Shown here: positions 42,609 to 50,471 of the stretch, piece by piece | Layout: each line of letters opens with the position of its first letter | Numbering within the stretch: position 1 is the first letter of the stretch | Source of the DNA: an uncultured Lachnospiraceae bacterium | Lineage (GTDB): Bacteria > Bacillota > Clostridia > Lachnospirales > Lachnospiraceae | Assembly (NCBI GenBank): GCA_947178125.1 | Contig: CAMWXB010000009.1 | Coordinates: 1-64,000, forward strand | Reading direction: 5' to 3' | DNA: 64,000 nt | Program-made: the position numbers and the translations under genes | Notes under the pieces: model-generated | The model's input: the letters and a program-made list of their open reading frames with translations, nothing else | Database searches by the model: none | Told to the model about the DNA's origin: nothing

Positions 42609-42842
42609 ATTCCATTTTTCTCCGATTCTTAGTATGAGTTTGCAACTATATATCTATAATCACAAATACGCGCTTTCAATACTTTCCTTTGTTTTGCGTC
42701 TACTATTATATCACTAATTATTTGTATAATCTATAAAATTACCAAAATTATTTATAAAATGTTAGCAAATAAATGTTTCACAATTTCTTTTAGATAGATT
42801 TTGAAATGTTTCACGATTTTTTTACAATATCTAGTATCAAAA

Positions 42843-42858
42843 TGTTTCACATGAAACA
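42843..42858. promoter_or_regulatory. parS-like site 1
   Basis: TGTTTCACATGAAACA differs from the widely conserved parS palindrome TGTTTCACGTGAAACA at one central base. It lies about 235 bases upstream of parA, near oriC. Half-sites TGTTTCAC occur at 42774-42781 and 42807-42814. Confidence 0.8.
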
Positions 42859-42891
42859 TTATCTTGATGATGGAAAAATTATGAATCAAAA

Positions 42892-42907
42892 TGTTTCACA
42901 TGAAACA
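42892..42907. promoter_or_regulatory. parS-like site 2
   Basis: A second exact TGTTTCACATGAAACA, 49 bases after site 1. Its last base abuts the first copy of the 97-bp direct repeat. Two identical sites with the same central variation suggest that this CACATG form is what the resident ParB recognises. Confidence 0.8.
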
Positions 42908-43003
42908 TTTTTCAATCTAATAACCATGCCTTTCCCACAACCTGCGACATTTGCGCCGCAGGCACAAATTCGCGGTTGAAAAATCTCTGATTTTTCAACC
43001 TAT
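42907..43003 (-). repeat. 97-bp direct repeat, copy 1
   Basis: Identical to 46183-46279 at 95 of 97 positions, with 86 continuous identical bases (42918-43003). Read on the minus strand it holds a perfect GGTTGAAAAATC/GATTTTTCAACC hairpin, a CCTGCG/CGCAGG hairpin, a GGGAAAGG purine run and an ATG followed by GTTATTA. It overlaps the stop codon of the response regulator at one end and the second parS site at the other. Confidence 0.9.
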
Positions 43004-43644
43004 ACTTTGATAATATTATTTTTAATTGCAAAAACCGCTGCCTGTGTTCTATCGGAAACATCTATTTTTTTAAAAATATTAGAAATATGATTTTTTACAG
43101 TACGTTCGCTAATATCCAGATTTAAAGCAATTTCTTTATTTGACATGCCATTTGCAACCTGAATTAATACTTCTAATTCTCTTTTTGTTAAAAAGTCAAT
43201 CTTATCCTTTTCGACATCTCTATTAGCCAGGTGAAAATTCAATTCAGGAATCAAACTTGGCTGTATATAAGTTTTTCCACTGAGCACCATAAAAATAGCC
43301 TTTTTCAATTCTGCTGACTCAGAATCCTTCATAATATATCCATCTACTCCATTATCAACAGCTTTGACCAGATATTCTACTTCGTTATGAAGAGTCAGCA
43401 TCAAGACTTTAACATCTGCTTTGTCTTCTTTTAATATTTTTAAAACTTCTATTCCATTTTTTTCTGGCATATTAATATCCAGCAAAAGAATGTCTGGATT
43501 ATATTCTTTCAATTTTTCCAGACATTCCAAACCGTCTCCGGCCTCCGCAATTACTTTTATAGTTCCGTCAAGTTCCAATAACTGTTTAATTCCTTCTCTC
43601 ATCAAATTGTGATCATCTGCAATCATAACTTTGATTGTATCCAT
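43000..43644 (-). CDS. NarL/LuxR family response regulator
   Basis: A 214-residue two-component regulator. The receiver domain has the acidic pair D10-D11 and the phosphoacceptor D56 in LLLDINMP; the C-terminal LuxR-type helix-turn-helix reads LTKRELEVLIQVANGMSNKEIALNLDISERTVKNHISNIFKKI. It lies 36 bases after the soluble histidine kinase gene, its evident partner. Its stop codon falls inside the first copy of the 97-bp repeat. Targets are unknown; the pair sits between parS and rsmG, where related genomes usually have no regulator that I know of. Confidence 0.93.
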   Translation of the reverse strand: MDTIKVMIADDHNLMREGIKQLLELDGTIKVIAEAGDGLECLEKLKEYNPDILLLDINMPEKNGIEVLKILKEDKADVKVLMLTLHNEVEYLVKAVDNGVDGYIMKDSESAELKKAIFMVLSGKTYIQPSLIPELNFHLANRDVEKDKIDFLTKRELEVLIQVANGMSNKEIALNLDISERTVKNHISNIFKKIDVSDRTQAAVFAIKNNIIKV

Positions 43645-43680
43645 TATTTTTTACGCTCCAAAATTATAATTTATATAAAA

Positions 43681-44337
43681 TTAAAAAGGTATTTCTATTT
43701 TAATACTTGTTCCTTTTTTAGAAGAGTTGATATTTATTTTCCCATTCAATAAAAAAACCGTTTCTTTCATCATAGATAATCCAAAGTGATAATCACTTTT
43801 ATCTATTTCTTCTTCATTAAAACCAATCCCGTTATCTTCTATTATTAAAAAGAATTTTTTTTCATGTTCTTTTAATGAAATATATACTTTATTTCCTTTG
43901 GAATGTTTGACTGCATTATAACAGCATTCTTGTATGAATCTCAAAATAGATATCTGTATTAATTTATTTTCACATGAAACATCATCAATGTCCGATACCA
44001 CTGTAAAATTATATTTTTTTCCCATCAAACTAAGCGATTTATCTATTGTAATTTTGAGACCCAAATCTTCTAAAGAAACAGGATACATATTATAAATGAC
44101 GGTGCGCATATCATTAATGATCTGTCGTAATTCCTGTTCTACAGTCGCAAATTCCAACTTTGCTTTTACAGGGTCTTTATCAATATAAATCGAGCCTAAT
44201 TCAATTTTATGTATTAAATGAGAAAGATTTTGTAAAGTGACATCATGCAAATCCTTTGCTATTCTCTGTCGTTCTTTTTCTCTGACATCAAGAATAGAAA
44301 AATTATTTTTTTCATTATTCTGAGATTTATTATTCAA
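43681..44337 (-). CDS. Short soluble histidine kinase (DegS/HisKA_3 type)
   Basis: A 218-residue kinase with no sensor or membrane domain. The HisKA_3 dimerisation motif EKERQRIAKDLHDVTLQNLSH places the phosphoacceptor at His31, and the ATP-binding domain shows ECCYNAVKHSKGNK and IIEDNGIGFNEEE and FGLSMM. Lacking an input domain, it must sense through a partner or through its short N-terminus. It is upstream of the NarL-type regulator. A degenerate parS-like sequence (14 of 16 matches) lies inside its coding region. The start has no strong ribosome-binding site visible. Confidence 0.9.
   Translation of the reverse strand: MNNKSQNNEKNNFSILDVREKERQRIAKDLHDVTLQNLSHLIHKIELGSIYIDKDPVKAKLEFATVEQELRQIINDMRTVIYNMYPVSLEDLGLKITIDKSLSLMGKKYNFTVVSDIDDVSCENKLIQISILRFIQECCYNAVKHSKGNKVYISLKEHEKKFFLIIEDNGIGFNEEEIDKSDYHFGLSMMKETVFLLNGKININSSKKGTSIKIEIPF
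43966..43981. promoter_or_regulatory. Degenerate parS-like site inside the histidine kinase gene
   Basis: ATTTTCACATGAAACA matches the two upstream parS-like sites at 14 of 16 positions, with the central TTTCACATGAAACA-type core almost intact. ParB often tolerates such half-degenerate sites; binding here is not proven. Confidence 0.4.
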
Positions 44338-44444
44338 AAGAATATACCAAGTTCAGACAAAATTCAAAAAAATCAATTGTCTGCCTTTCTTTACAGGGTT
44401 ACTACTATCATATAATAATTTTTAAGATAAGGAAAGAGTTTTAT

Positions 44445-44473
44445 TTGTAATCATTCAGATTATCTTATATAAT
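44445..44473 (+). promoter_or_regulatory. Promoter of the alpha/beta hydrolase gene
   Basis: TTGTAA (44445-44450) and a perfect TATAAT (44468-44473) are 17 bases apart, 35 bases before the start codon. Confidence 0.65.
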
Positions 44474-44508
44474 AAGGTGAGAAAGAGATTTCACATTGGA
44501 GGATCAAT

Positions 44509-45453
44509 ATGAATAAAAAAATCGTAACAATCAGCGCCTTATCATCTTCTGCTTTTACTGCTATTCATATAATTAACAGAACACAACATTTTCTCTACAC
44601 TTCCGGAAAACTTTTATCCTGTTCTGAAAACTATTTTTATAAATGGCGTTTTGGTCAGATCAAATATGATAAAAAAGGAAAAGGAAGTCCCATCCTTTTT
44701 GTACACGATCTGACAGTAGGAAGTTCAAGTTATGAATTTCACAGACTGGTCAATAATCTGACAGACCAACATGAAATTTACACATTAGATTTATTGGGAT
44801 ACGGTCTTTCCGATAAACCATCTCTTACTTATACATATAATTTATATGAACAACTGATAACTGATTTCATCAAAAATGTTATTGGAAGAAAAACTTCTAT
44901 TGTTGCAACCGGAAATTCAGTTCCATTTATGATCACAGCGTGTCATCATAATCCAGAACTTTTTGACAAAATGATATTTATCAATCCACAGAGTCTATAC
45001 AGTCAAAATCAGATTCCGTCCAAGCAGACGAAATTATTGAAATTTATATTTGAAACACCTGTTATTGGAACTTTTATTTACAATATACTCAATACAAAAC
45101 ATTCTTTTGAAAAAACTTTTAGAGACAAGTATTTTTATGATAAGTCTAATATAAAAGAAAAATATATTTTAAACTATATGGAAGCGTCGCAGCTATCCGG
45201 CTTTCATGCAAAATATTCTTTTGCATGCTTTACCGGAAAATTTATGAACACGAATATCATTCATTCTTTAAAAGAAGTCAATCACAGCATTCTTATGCTC
45301 GGCGGAGAAGAGAAAACAGATATCGAAACAACATTGGAAAATTATGCTTATTATAACAGTTCTATTGAAATAGAATATCTGCCCGAAACAAAACATCTTC
45401 CTCAATTGGAAGCTCCCGATAAAATATTGGAACAAATACAATTATTTTTATAA
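44509..45453 (+). CDS. Alpha/beta-fold hydrolase with unusual nucleophile elbow
   Basis: A 314-residue alpha/beta hydrolase of unknown substrate. The oxyanion-hole strand ILFVHDLTVGSSSYEF, the LDLLGYGLSDKP segment and the nucleophile elbow G135-N-S137-V-P are visible; a late Asp/Glu and the C-terminal histidine in ETKHLPQLEAP complete a plausible triad. The elbow has Pro where the G-x-S-x-G pattern has its last Gly. The N-terminal 30 residues are mildly hydrophobic and could anchor the protein. An AGGTGAG and GGAGG lie upstream. It runs against its neighbours and overlaps the rsmG 3' end by 6 bases. Confidence 0.8.
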   Translation: MNKKIVTISALSSSAFTAIHIINRTQHFLYTSGKLLSCSENYFYKWRFGQIKYDKKGKGSPILFVHDLTVGSSSYEFHRLVNNLTDQHEIYTLDLLGYGLSDKPSLTYTYNLYEQLITDFIKNVIGRKTSIVATGNSVPFMITACHHNPELFDKMIFINPQSLYSQNQIPSKQTKLLKFIFETPVIGTFIYNILNTKHSFEKTFRDKYFYDKSNIKEKYILNYMEASQLSGFHAKYSFACFTGKFMNTNIIHSLKEVNHSILMLGGEEKTDIETTLENYAYYNSSIEIEYLPETKHLPQLEAPDKILEQIQLFL

Positions 45454-46203
45454 AATATTTATCGGTTTCTTAGAAGGAACTCCTGCTTTTCTCGGATAAT
45501 TTGCAGGAGTTTCTTTTTGTTTATAAATGACTAATAAATTCCGGTAAATATCTGAACCGGGAATTTGAAACTCTACCTGATTTTCTATTCTGCCGCCCAA
45601 AATATCAATCGCATTTTCTGCAGTTTTCATTTCTTCTGCAAGCTTCTCTGATTTATAAGAAATAAAACGGCCTCCTGTTTTTACATAAGGAAGACAGTAT
45701 TCGGAAAGTGTTGAAAGGTTGGCTACCGCTCTGGAAACACACAAATCATACTGCTCTCTGAATCTTTTTTCTTTCGCATAATCTTCCGCTCTTCCATGAA
45801 GGATTTCAATACCATTTAATTTGAGATTCTCGATAACCACATGTAAAAAACCAACTCTTTTCTGCAGCGAATCAAGCAACGTCATCTTTAAATCTGGAAA
45901 AGCAATCTTTAAAGGAATACCGGGAAAACCGGCCCCCGTTCCGATATCCATGACAGACATAGCAGCATTCATATCACATGCTTTTACAAGAGAAAGACTA
46001 TCTATAAAATGCTTTTTACATACCTCGTCAAAATCAGTTATTGCAGTCAAATTCATAACCTGATTCCATTCTATCAATAATTCATAATATGACATAAACT
46101 GACACAATTGATTTTCATCGAGCGAAATATGAAATTCTGTCAAATCCTTTTTAAAATCTTCTAAAGAAACATTTGAATGATAATTTTCCAATTTAATAAC
46201 CAT
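45448..46203 (-). CDS. rsmG: 16S rRNA (guanine-527-N7)-methyltransferase RsmG (GidB)
   Basis: Methylates G527 in the 16S rRNA 530 loop. The SAM-binding motif MDIGTGAGFPGIPLKI is near residue 80, and MNLTAITDFDEVCKKHFIDSLS upstream is a clear RsmG signature. At 251 residues it is slightly long, with a basic C-terminal extension. The ATG start lies inside the second copy of the 97-bp repeat, with GTGGGAAAGGC directly before it; the next in-frame methionine would cut into the conserved domain, so this start is probably real. Follows mnmG as usual. Confidence 0.93.
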   Translation of the reverse strand: MVIKLENYHSNVSLEDFKKDLTEFHISLDENQLCQFMSYYELLIEWNQVMNLTAITDFDEVCKKHFIDSLSLVKACDMNAAMSVMDIGTGAGFPGIPLKIAFPDLKMTLLDSLQKRVGFLHVVIENLKLNGIEILHGRAEDYAKEKRFREQYDLCVSRAVANLSTLSEYCLPYVKTGGRFISYKSEKLAEEMKTAENAIDILGGRIENQVEFQIPGSDIYRNLLVIYKQKETPANYPRKAGVPSKKPINIL

Positions 46204-46279
46204 GCCTTTCCCACAACCTGCGACATTTGCGCCGCAGGCACAAATTCGCGGTTGAAAAATCTCTGATTTTTCAACCTAT
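46183..46279 (-). repeat. 97-bp direct repeat, copy 2 (mnmG-rsmG intergenic)
   Basis: Same orientation and 95 of 97 identity with 42907-43003. Here it fills the space between mnmG and rsmG and includes the rsmG ribosome-binding region, start codon and first seven codons. Copy 1 retains the corresponding bases but no rsmG frame follows it, so copy 1 looks like the derived one. Confidence 0.9.
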
Positions 46280-46305
46280 TATTCCTCTTTCTTCCGAATA
46301 TCAAT

Positions 46306-48213
46306 TTAACGACTGGAATGATATTTTTGTTCCATGTAAATCAAAAGAACAGAAATGTCAGCCGGAGATACTCCTGAAATTCTTGAAGCCTGTCCGACAG
46401 AAACGGGTCGATAAGCAGACAGCTTCTGTCTTGCTTCCAATCGAAGACTGCTGACATCCTGATAATCCAAGTCAGAAGGTATCCGTTTTTTCTCCATCTT
46501 TTTGAACTGTTCCACCTGTTTCATCTGTCTTTCAATATAACCTTCATATTTAATCTCAATCTCAACCTGTTCTATGACATCTTCTGACAGCCATTTTCTT
46601 TCCGGGTCAATTTCAAATAAAATCTCATAAGAAAGTTCAGGACGGCACATCAATTCTGCAAGATTTGTACCCGTTTTTAATAAAGAACTTCCATGAGCTT
46701 CCAAAAACTGCTGATGTTCTTTTGATGCACCGATTACGGTATTTTTTAAACGTTCGACTTCTTTATCAATTAAATATTTTTTATTTAAAGTATCATCATA
46801 TTGCCTCTTAGATACAAGACCAACTTCAAAACCTATTTTACGAAGACGCAGATCAGCATTATCCTGCCGAAGCAGTAACCGATATTCTGCTCTGGAAGTC
46901 ATCATCCGATAAGGCTCAAAATTTTCTTTTGTAACAAGATCATCTATCAGAACACCTATATAAGCCTGAGAACGATCAAGAATAACAGGCTCTTTTTCAA
47001 GAATCGTAAGAGCAGCATTCATTCCGGCTAACAATCCCTGCGCCGCTGCCTCTTCATACCCGCTGCTGCCATTGAACTGTCCGGCGCTGAAAAGCCCCTT
47101 TATTTCTTTAAATTCAAGCGTCGGGTATAATTGTCTTGAATCAATACAATCATATTCGATGGCATAAGCATTTCTGACAATCTTACATTGTTCCAGTCCC
47201 GGAACAGTCCGATACATGGCAAGCTGTACATCTTCCGGCAAAGAAGATGACATACCGCCTACATACATTTCATTTGTGTGCAGACCTTCAGGTTCTATAA
47301 AAACCTGATGTCTTTCCTTATCCGCAAATTTTACGACTTTATCTTCAATAGAGGGACAGTATCTTGGTCCTGTCCCTTCTATGATTCCCGCATAAATAGG
47401 AGAACGATCCAGATTATTTCTTATAATTTCATGCGTTTTTTCATTCGTATAAGTAAGCCAGCAGGAAACCTGATCTATCTGCACATCTTCCGGATTTGTA
47501 GAAAAAGAAAAAGGAACCACTCTTTCATCACCGAACTGCTCTTCCATTTTCTCAAAATCAATAGAGCGCTTATCCATCCTGGCCGGTGTCCCGGTTTTAA
47601 ACCGCCGTATTTTAATTCCAAGATTTTTCAAAGAATCGGTCAGATAATTAGCAGGCTGTAATCCATTTGGCCCGGTATATGTAATCGCCTCACCACAAAG
47701 ACATCTCGCTTTTAAATAAGTTCCCGTACATAAGATGACCGCTTTACATTCATAAACAGTTCCTGTAAAAGTCTTAATTCCTATAATTTGTTTAATCGTT
47801 TCTTTTTTATCATTATTTTCTATATTTTTTGAAATTATCTCACATACCTCAGCCTGCTTGATCGTTAAATTTTCCTGATTTTCCAAAACATTCCGCATAG
47901 CTCTGGAATATTCCGCTTTATCCGCCTGTGCACGAAGAGAATGTACCGCAGGACCTTTCGACCTATTTAACATCTTGGACTGAATAAAAGTTTTATCGAT
48001 ATTCTTACCCATTTCACCGCCAAGTGCATCAATTTCTCTTACCAAATGTCCTTTGGAAGTTCCTCCGACATTTGGATTACACGGCATCATTGCAATGCTG
48101 TCAATACTGACTGTAAAAATAACCGTTTCAAGTCCAAGCCTCGCACAGGCAAGCGCTGCTTCACATCCTGCATGTCCTGCTCCTACCACGCACACATCAA
48201 CTTGTTCATTCAT
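46306..48213 (-). CDS. mnmG: tRNA uridine-5-carboxymethylaminomethyl modification enzyme MnmG (GidA)
   Basis: FAD-dependent subunit that, with MnmE, installs cmnm5 at U34 of tRNAs. The dinucleotide-binding N-terminus [21 protein letters not shown] (read here in two parts, GAGHAG being the core) and [27 protein letters not shown] signature follow; [21 protein letters not shown] and the C-terminal helical domain complete the protein. At 635 residues it has the usual length. It lies 63 bases downstream of mnmE. Confidence 0.97.
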   Translation of the reverse strand: MNEQVDVCVVGAGHAGCEAALACARLGLETVIFTVSIDSIAMMPCNPNVGGTSKGHLVREIDALGGEMGKNIDKTFIQSKMLNRSKGPAVHSLRAQADKAEYSRAMRNVLENQENLTIKQAEVCEIISKNIENNDKKETIKQIIGIKTFTGTVYECKAVILCTGTYLKARCLCGEAITYTGPNGLQPANYLTDSLKNLGIKIRRFKTGTPARMDKRSIDFEKMEEQFGDERVVPFSFSTNPEDVQIDQVSCWLTYTNEKTHEIIRNNLDRSPIYAGIIEGTGPRYCPSIEDKVVKFADKERHQVFIEPEGLHTNEMYVGGMSSSLPEDVQLAMYRTVPGLEQCKIVRNAYAIEYDCIDSRQLYPTLEFKEIKGLFSAGQFNGSSGYEEAAAQGLLAGMNAALTILEKEPVILDRSQAYIGVLIDDLVTKENFEPYRMMTSRAEYRLLLRQDNADLRLRKIGFEVGLVSKRQYDDTLNKKYLIDKEVERLKNTVIGASKEHQQFLEAHGSSLLKTGTNLAELMCRPELSYEILFEIDPERKWLSEDVIEQVEIEIKYEGYIERQMKQVEQFKKMEKKRIPSDLDYQDVSSLRLEARQKLSAYRPVSVGQASRISGVSPADISVLLIYMEQKYHSSR

Positions 48214-48276
48214 TTATACAATTCCTCCCTCAGTCTGCAAACTTAAAGCAGACGCAGAAAACGTCCTGTTCACAAC

Positions 48277-49698
48277 CTATTTTCCCATACAGAATCTGGA
48301 AAATATCTCATTCACCAAATCTTCTCCGACTTCTTCCCCGATAATCGTTCCAAGTGAAGCATATGCACTCATTAAATCGATAGAATAAAAATCTTCCGGC
48401 ATGGAATCTTCTATACTTTTTTTAACCTGCAGCATACTCTCACAGGCATCCTTCAAAGCTTCTTTATGTCTCATATTTGTAATATAAACTTCATCATTAT
48501 AAGACAAATCTCCATGCAGAAACATTTCTTTGATTGTTTTTATAAATAAAGTAATTCCTTCTTTTCTGGTCATGGAAGTTTTAATAATTTTTACACGATT
48601 TAAAAAAGAATCCTTCGCATCATTCTTTGATATTTCTGAAATGACTTCATATATTTTTTCTTCTGTTACATGAACATGCAGATCAGATTTATTTAAAAGA
48701 ATGATTACTTTTTTATCTGCTATCATCTGCATGATTTGAAAATCATTCTCATCCATCGGAACAGAAGCATCTATTACATAAATTATCAGATCAGCTTCTT
48801 TAACTACTTTCTTTGCTCTTTCCACGCCAATCTTTTCAACAATATCTTCCGTATTTCTGATTCCCGCCGTATCTATCATATTTAACGTGATACCATCAAG
48901 AGAAATCGTTTCCTCTAAAATATCCCTCGTTGTTCCGGCTATTTCTGTTACGATTGCCTTTTCTTCTCCGACAAGAATATTTAATAAAGAAGATTTTCCG
49001 ACATTCGGCCTGCCGACAATTACCGTATTGATTCCTTCTTTTAACAATCTTCCATCATCGGCGGAATTTAATAATTTTTGAAGTCTGCTACAAATCTTTT
49101 CTGTCTTTTCAAATAATCTTTCCGGATAATCATCCAGACTGATGTGTTCCGGGTCATCCAAAGCAGATTCGATAAAAGCGATTTCATACAAGATTTCTTT
49201 TCTTAAATCACAAACGATTTCAGAAACGGAACCTTTTAACTGTTTTATAGAACTTTGCAGTGCGAACTCATTTTTGGAAGAAATAATATCCATGACTGCT
49301 TCTGCCTTGGATAAATCAATTCTTCCATTCAAAAAAGCCCTTTTTGTAAATTCTCCCGGTTGGGCAATCCTTGCACCTGCATCGATTACGATATCCATAA
49401 TCTTTTGTAAAATAAAAATGCCCCCATGACAATTAATTTCAACAACATCTTCCATCGTATAACTATAAGGAGCTTTCATAATGGATACCATTACTTCATC
49501 GACGATCGTTCCATTTTTTTCAGCTATATATCCGTAATGGATTGTATGAGATTGATAAGTATCCAGACATTTTCTGTTCTGCTTATTTACAAAAACGGAA
49601 TGCACAGTCGAAATAGCATCTTCTCCGCTGACACGAATGATACCAATTCCTGAATTTGTCATAGCAGTCGAAATAGCTGCAATCGTATCCGTTTTCAT
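48277..49698 (-). CDS. mnmE: tRNA modification GTPase MnmE (TrmE)
   Basis: GTPase partner of MnmG in wobble-uridine modification. The N-terminal formyl-THF-binding domain begins DTIAAISTAMTNSGIGIIR. The inserted G-domain has G1 GRPNVGKSSLLN near residue 229, the G2/G3 stretch IAGTTRDI and DTAGIR, and G4 NKSD. The C-terminus ends FCMGK, the conserved C-x-G-K motif. At 473 residues it is full length. Starts 126 bases after the khpB stop, beyond a terminator, so it has a promoter of its own or depends on readthrough. Confidence 0.97.
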   Translation of the reverse strand: MKTDTIAAISTAMTNSGIGIIRVSGEDAISTVHSVFVNKQNRKCLDTYQSHTIHYGYIAEKNGTIVDEVMVSIMKAPYSYTMEDVVEINCHGGIFILQKIMDIVIDAGARIAQPGEFTKRAFLNGRIDLSKAEAVMDIISSKNEFALQSSIKQLKGSVSEIVCDLRKEILYEIAFIESALDDPEHISLDDYPERLFEKTEKICSRLQKLLNSADDGRLLKEGINTVIVGRPNVGKSSLLNILVGEEKAIVTEIAGTTRDILEETISLDGITLNMIDTAGIRNTEDIVEKIGVERAKKVVKEADLIIYVIDASVPMDENDFQIMQMIADKKVIILLNKSDLHVHVTEEKIYEVISEISKNDAKDSFLNRVKIIKTSMTRKEGITLFIKTIKEMFLHGDLSYNDEVYITNMRHKEALKDACESMLQVKKSIEDSMPEDFYSIDLMSAYASLGTIIGEEVGEDLVNEIFSRFCMGK

Positions 49699-49761
49699 AA
49701 GAGCCTCCCATTTCCTGATTTTCTATTTCTATTTTTCATTTCTATAGTAAAATATAACCTA

Positions 49762-49796
49762 TAAAAATTGGAATGTAAATAAATTTACATTCCAAT
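49762..49796 (-). terminator. Terminator of the rpmH-khpB operon
   Basis: ATTGGAATGTAAAT (49767-49780) and its exact complement (49783-49796) form a stem of 13-14 bp; on the minus strand TTTTTAT follows. It lies 29 bases after the khpB stop. Confidence 0.85.
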
Positions 49797-49824
49797 CTTT
49801 TATCAATCTTTAAACAATCCTTGT

Positions 49825-50460
49825 TTATGACCTACTGTATTTCTTCAATACCACAACAACATGACGGAAAGGTTCATCCCCTTCGCTGTGTGTCGTAACA
49901 TATTTATCATTCTGCAATGCGGAATGAATGATTCTTCTTTCATAAGGATTCATCGGCTCTAAAGATACGGGCCTCTTTGTCCTTTTTACTTTATAGGAAA
50001 TGTTCTTCGCAAGATTTTCAAGCGTTTCTTTTCTTCTCTGCCTGTAATTTTCCGTATCAACTTTAACATGAATATAATTCTCAACATCCTTATTCACTAC
50101 AAGAGATACAAGATATTGCAGAGAATCCAGTGTTTGGCCTCTTTTACCGATCAAAACACCCATTTCGTCGCCGCTCAGATCAATATTCATGGAATTATTT
50201 ACTTCATCATAATTGATATCAATAACAACAACAAGATTCATTGCTTCAAAAACGCTTTTTAAAAAGTCTCTTGCCATATCCTGGATGGAAGATTTTACTT
50301 TTGCTCTGATCAAAGCCGGCTTAGAACCAATTCCAAGAAAACCTGATGAACCCTCTTCCACTACTTCATATTCCAATTTATCACTTGTCACAACAAATTT
50401 CTGACATGCTTCCGTAATGGCATCATTAACTGTTTTTGCTGAAAATTCAATAAAATCCAT
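49825..50460 (-). CDS. khpB: RNA-binding protein KhpB (Jag/EloR)
   Basis: A 211-residue RNA-binding protein that in other Firmicutes forms a heterodimer with KhpA and affects cell elongation and sporulation. An N-terminal Jag domain (EFSAKTVNDAITEACQKFVV ... EEGSSGFLGIGSKPALIRAKV) leads to a KH domain with GVLIGKRGQTLDSLQYLVSLVVNK near residue 110, then an R3H domain with PMNPYERRIIHSAL and TTHSEGDEPFRHVVVV. It begins 11 bases after yidC, the conserved order near oriC. Confidence 0.95.
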   Translation of the reverse strand: MDFIEFSAKTVNDAITEACQKFVVTSDKLEYEVVEEGSSGFLGIGSKPALIRAKVKSSIQDMARDFLKSVFEAMNLVVVIDINYDEVNNSMNIDLSGDEMGVLIGKRGQTLDSLQYLVSLVVNKDVENYIHVKVDTENYRQRRKETLENLAKNISYKVKRTKRPVSLEPMNPYERRIIHSALQNDKYVTTHSEGDEPFRHVVVVLKKYSRS

Positions 50461-50471
50461 AACCTATTCTC

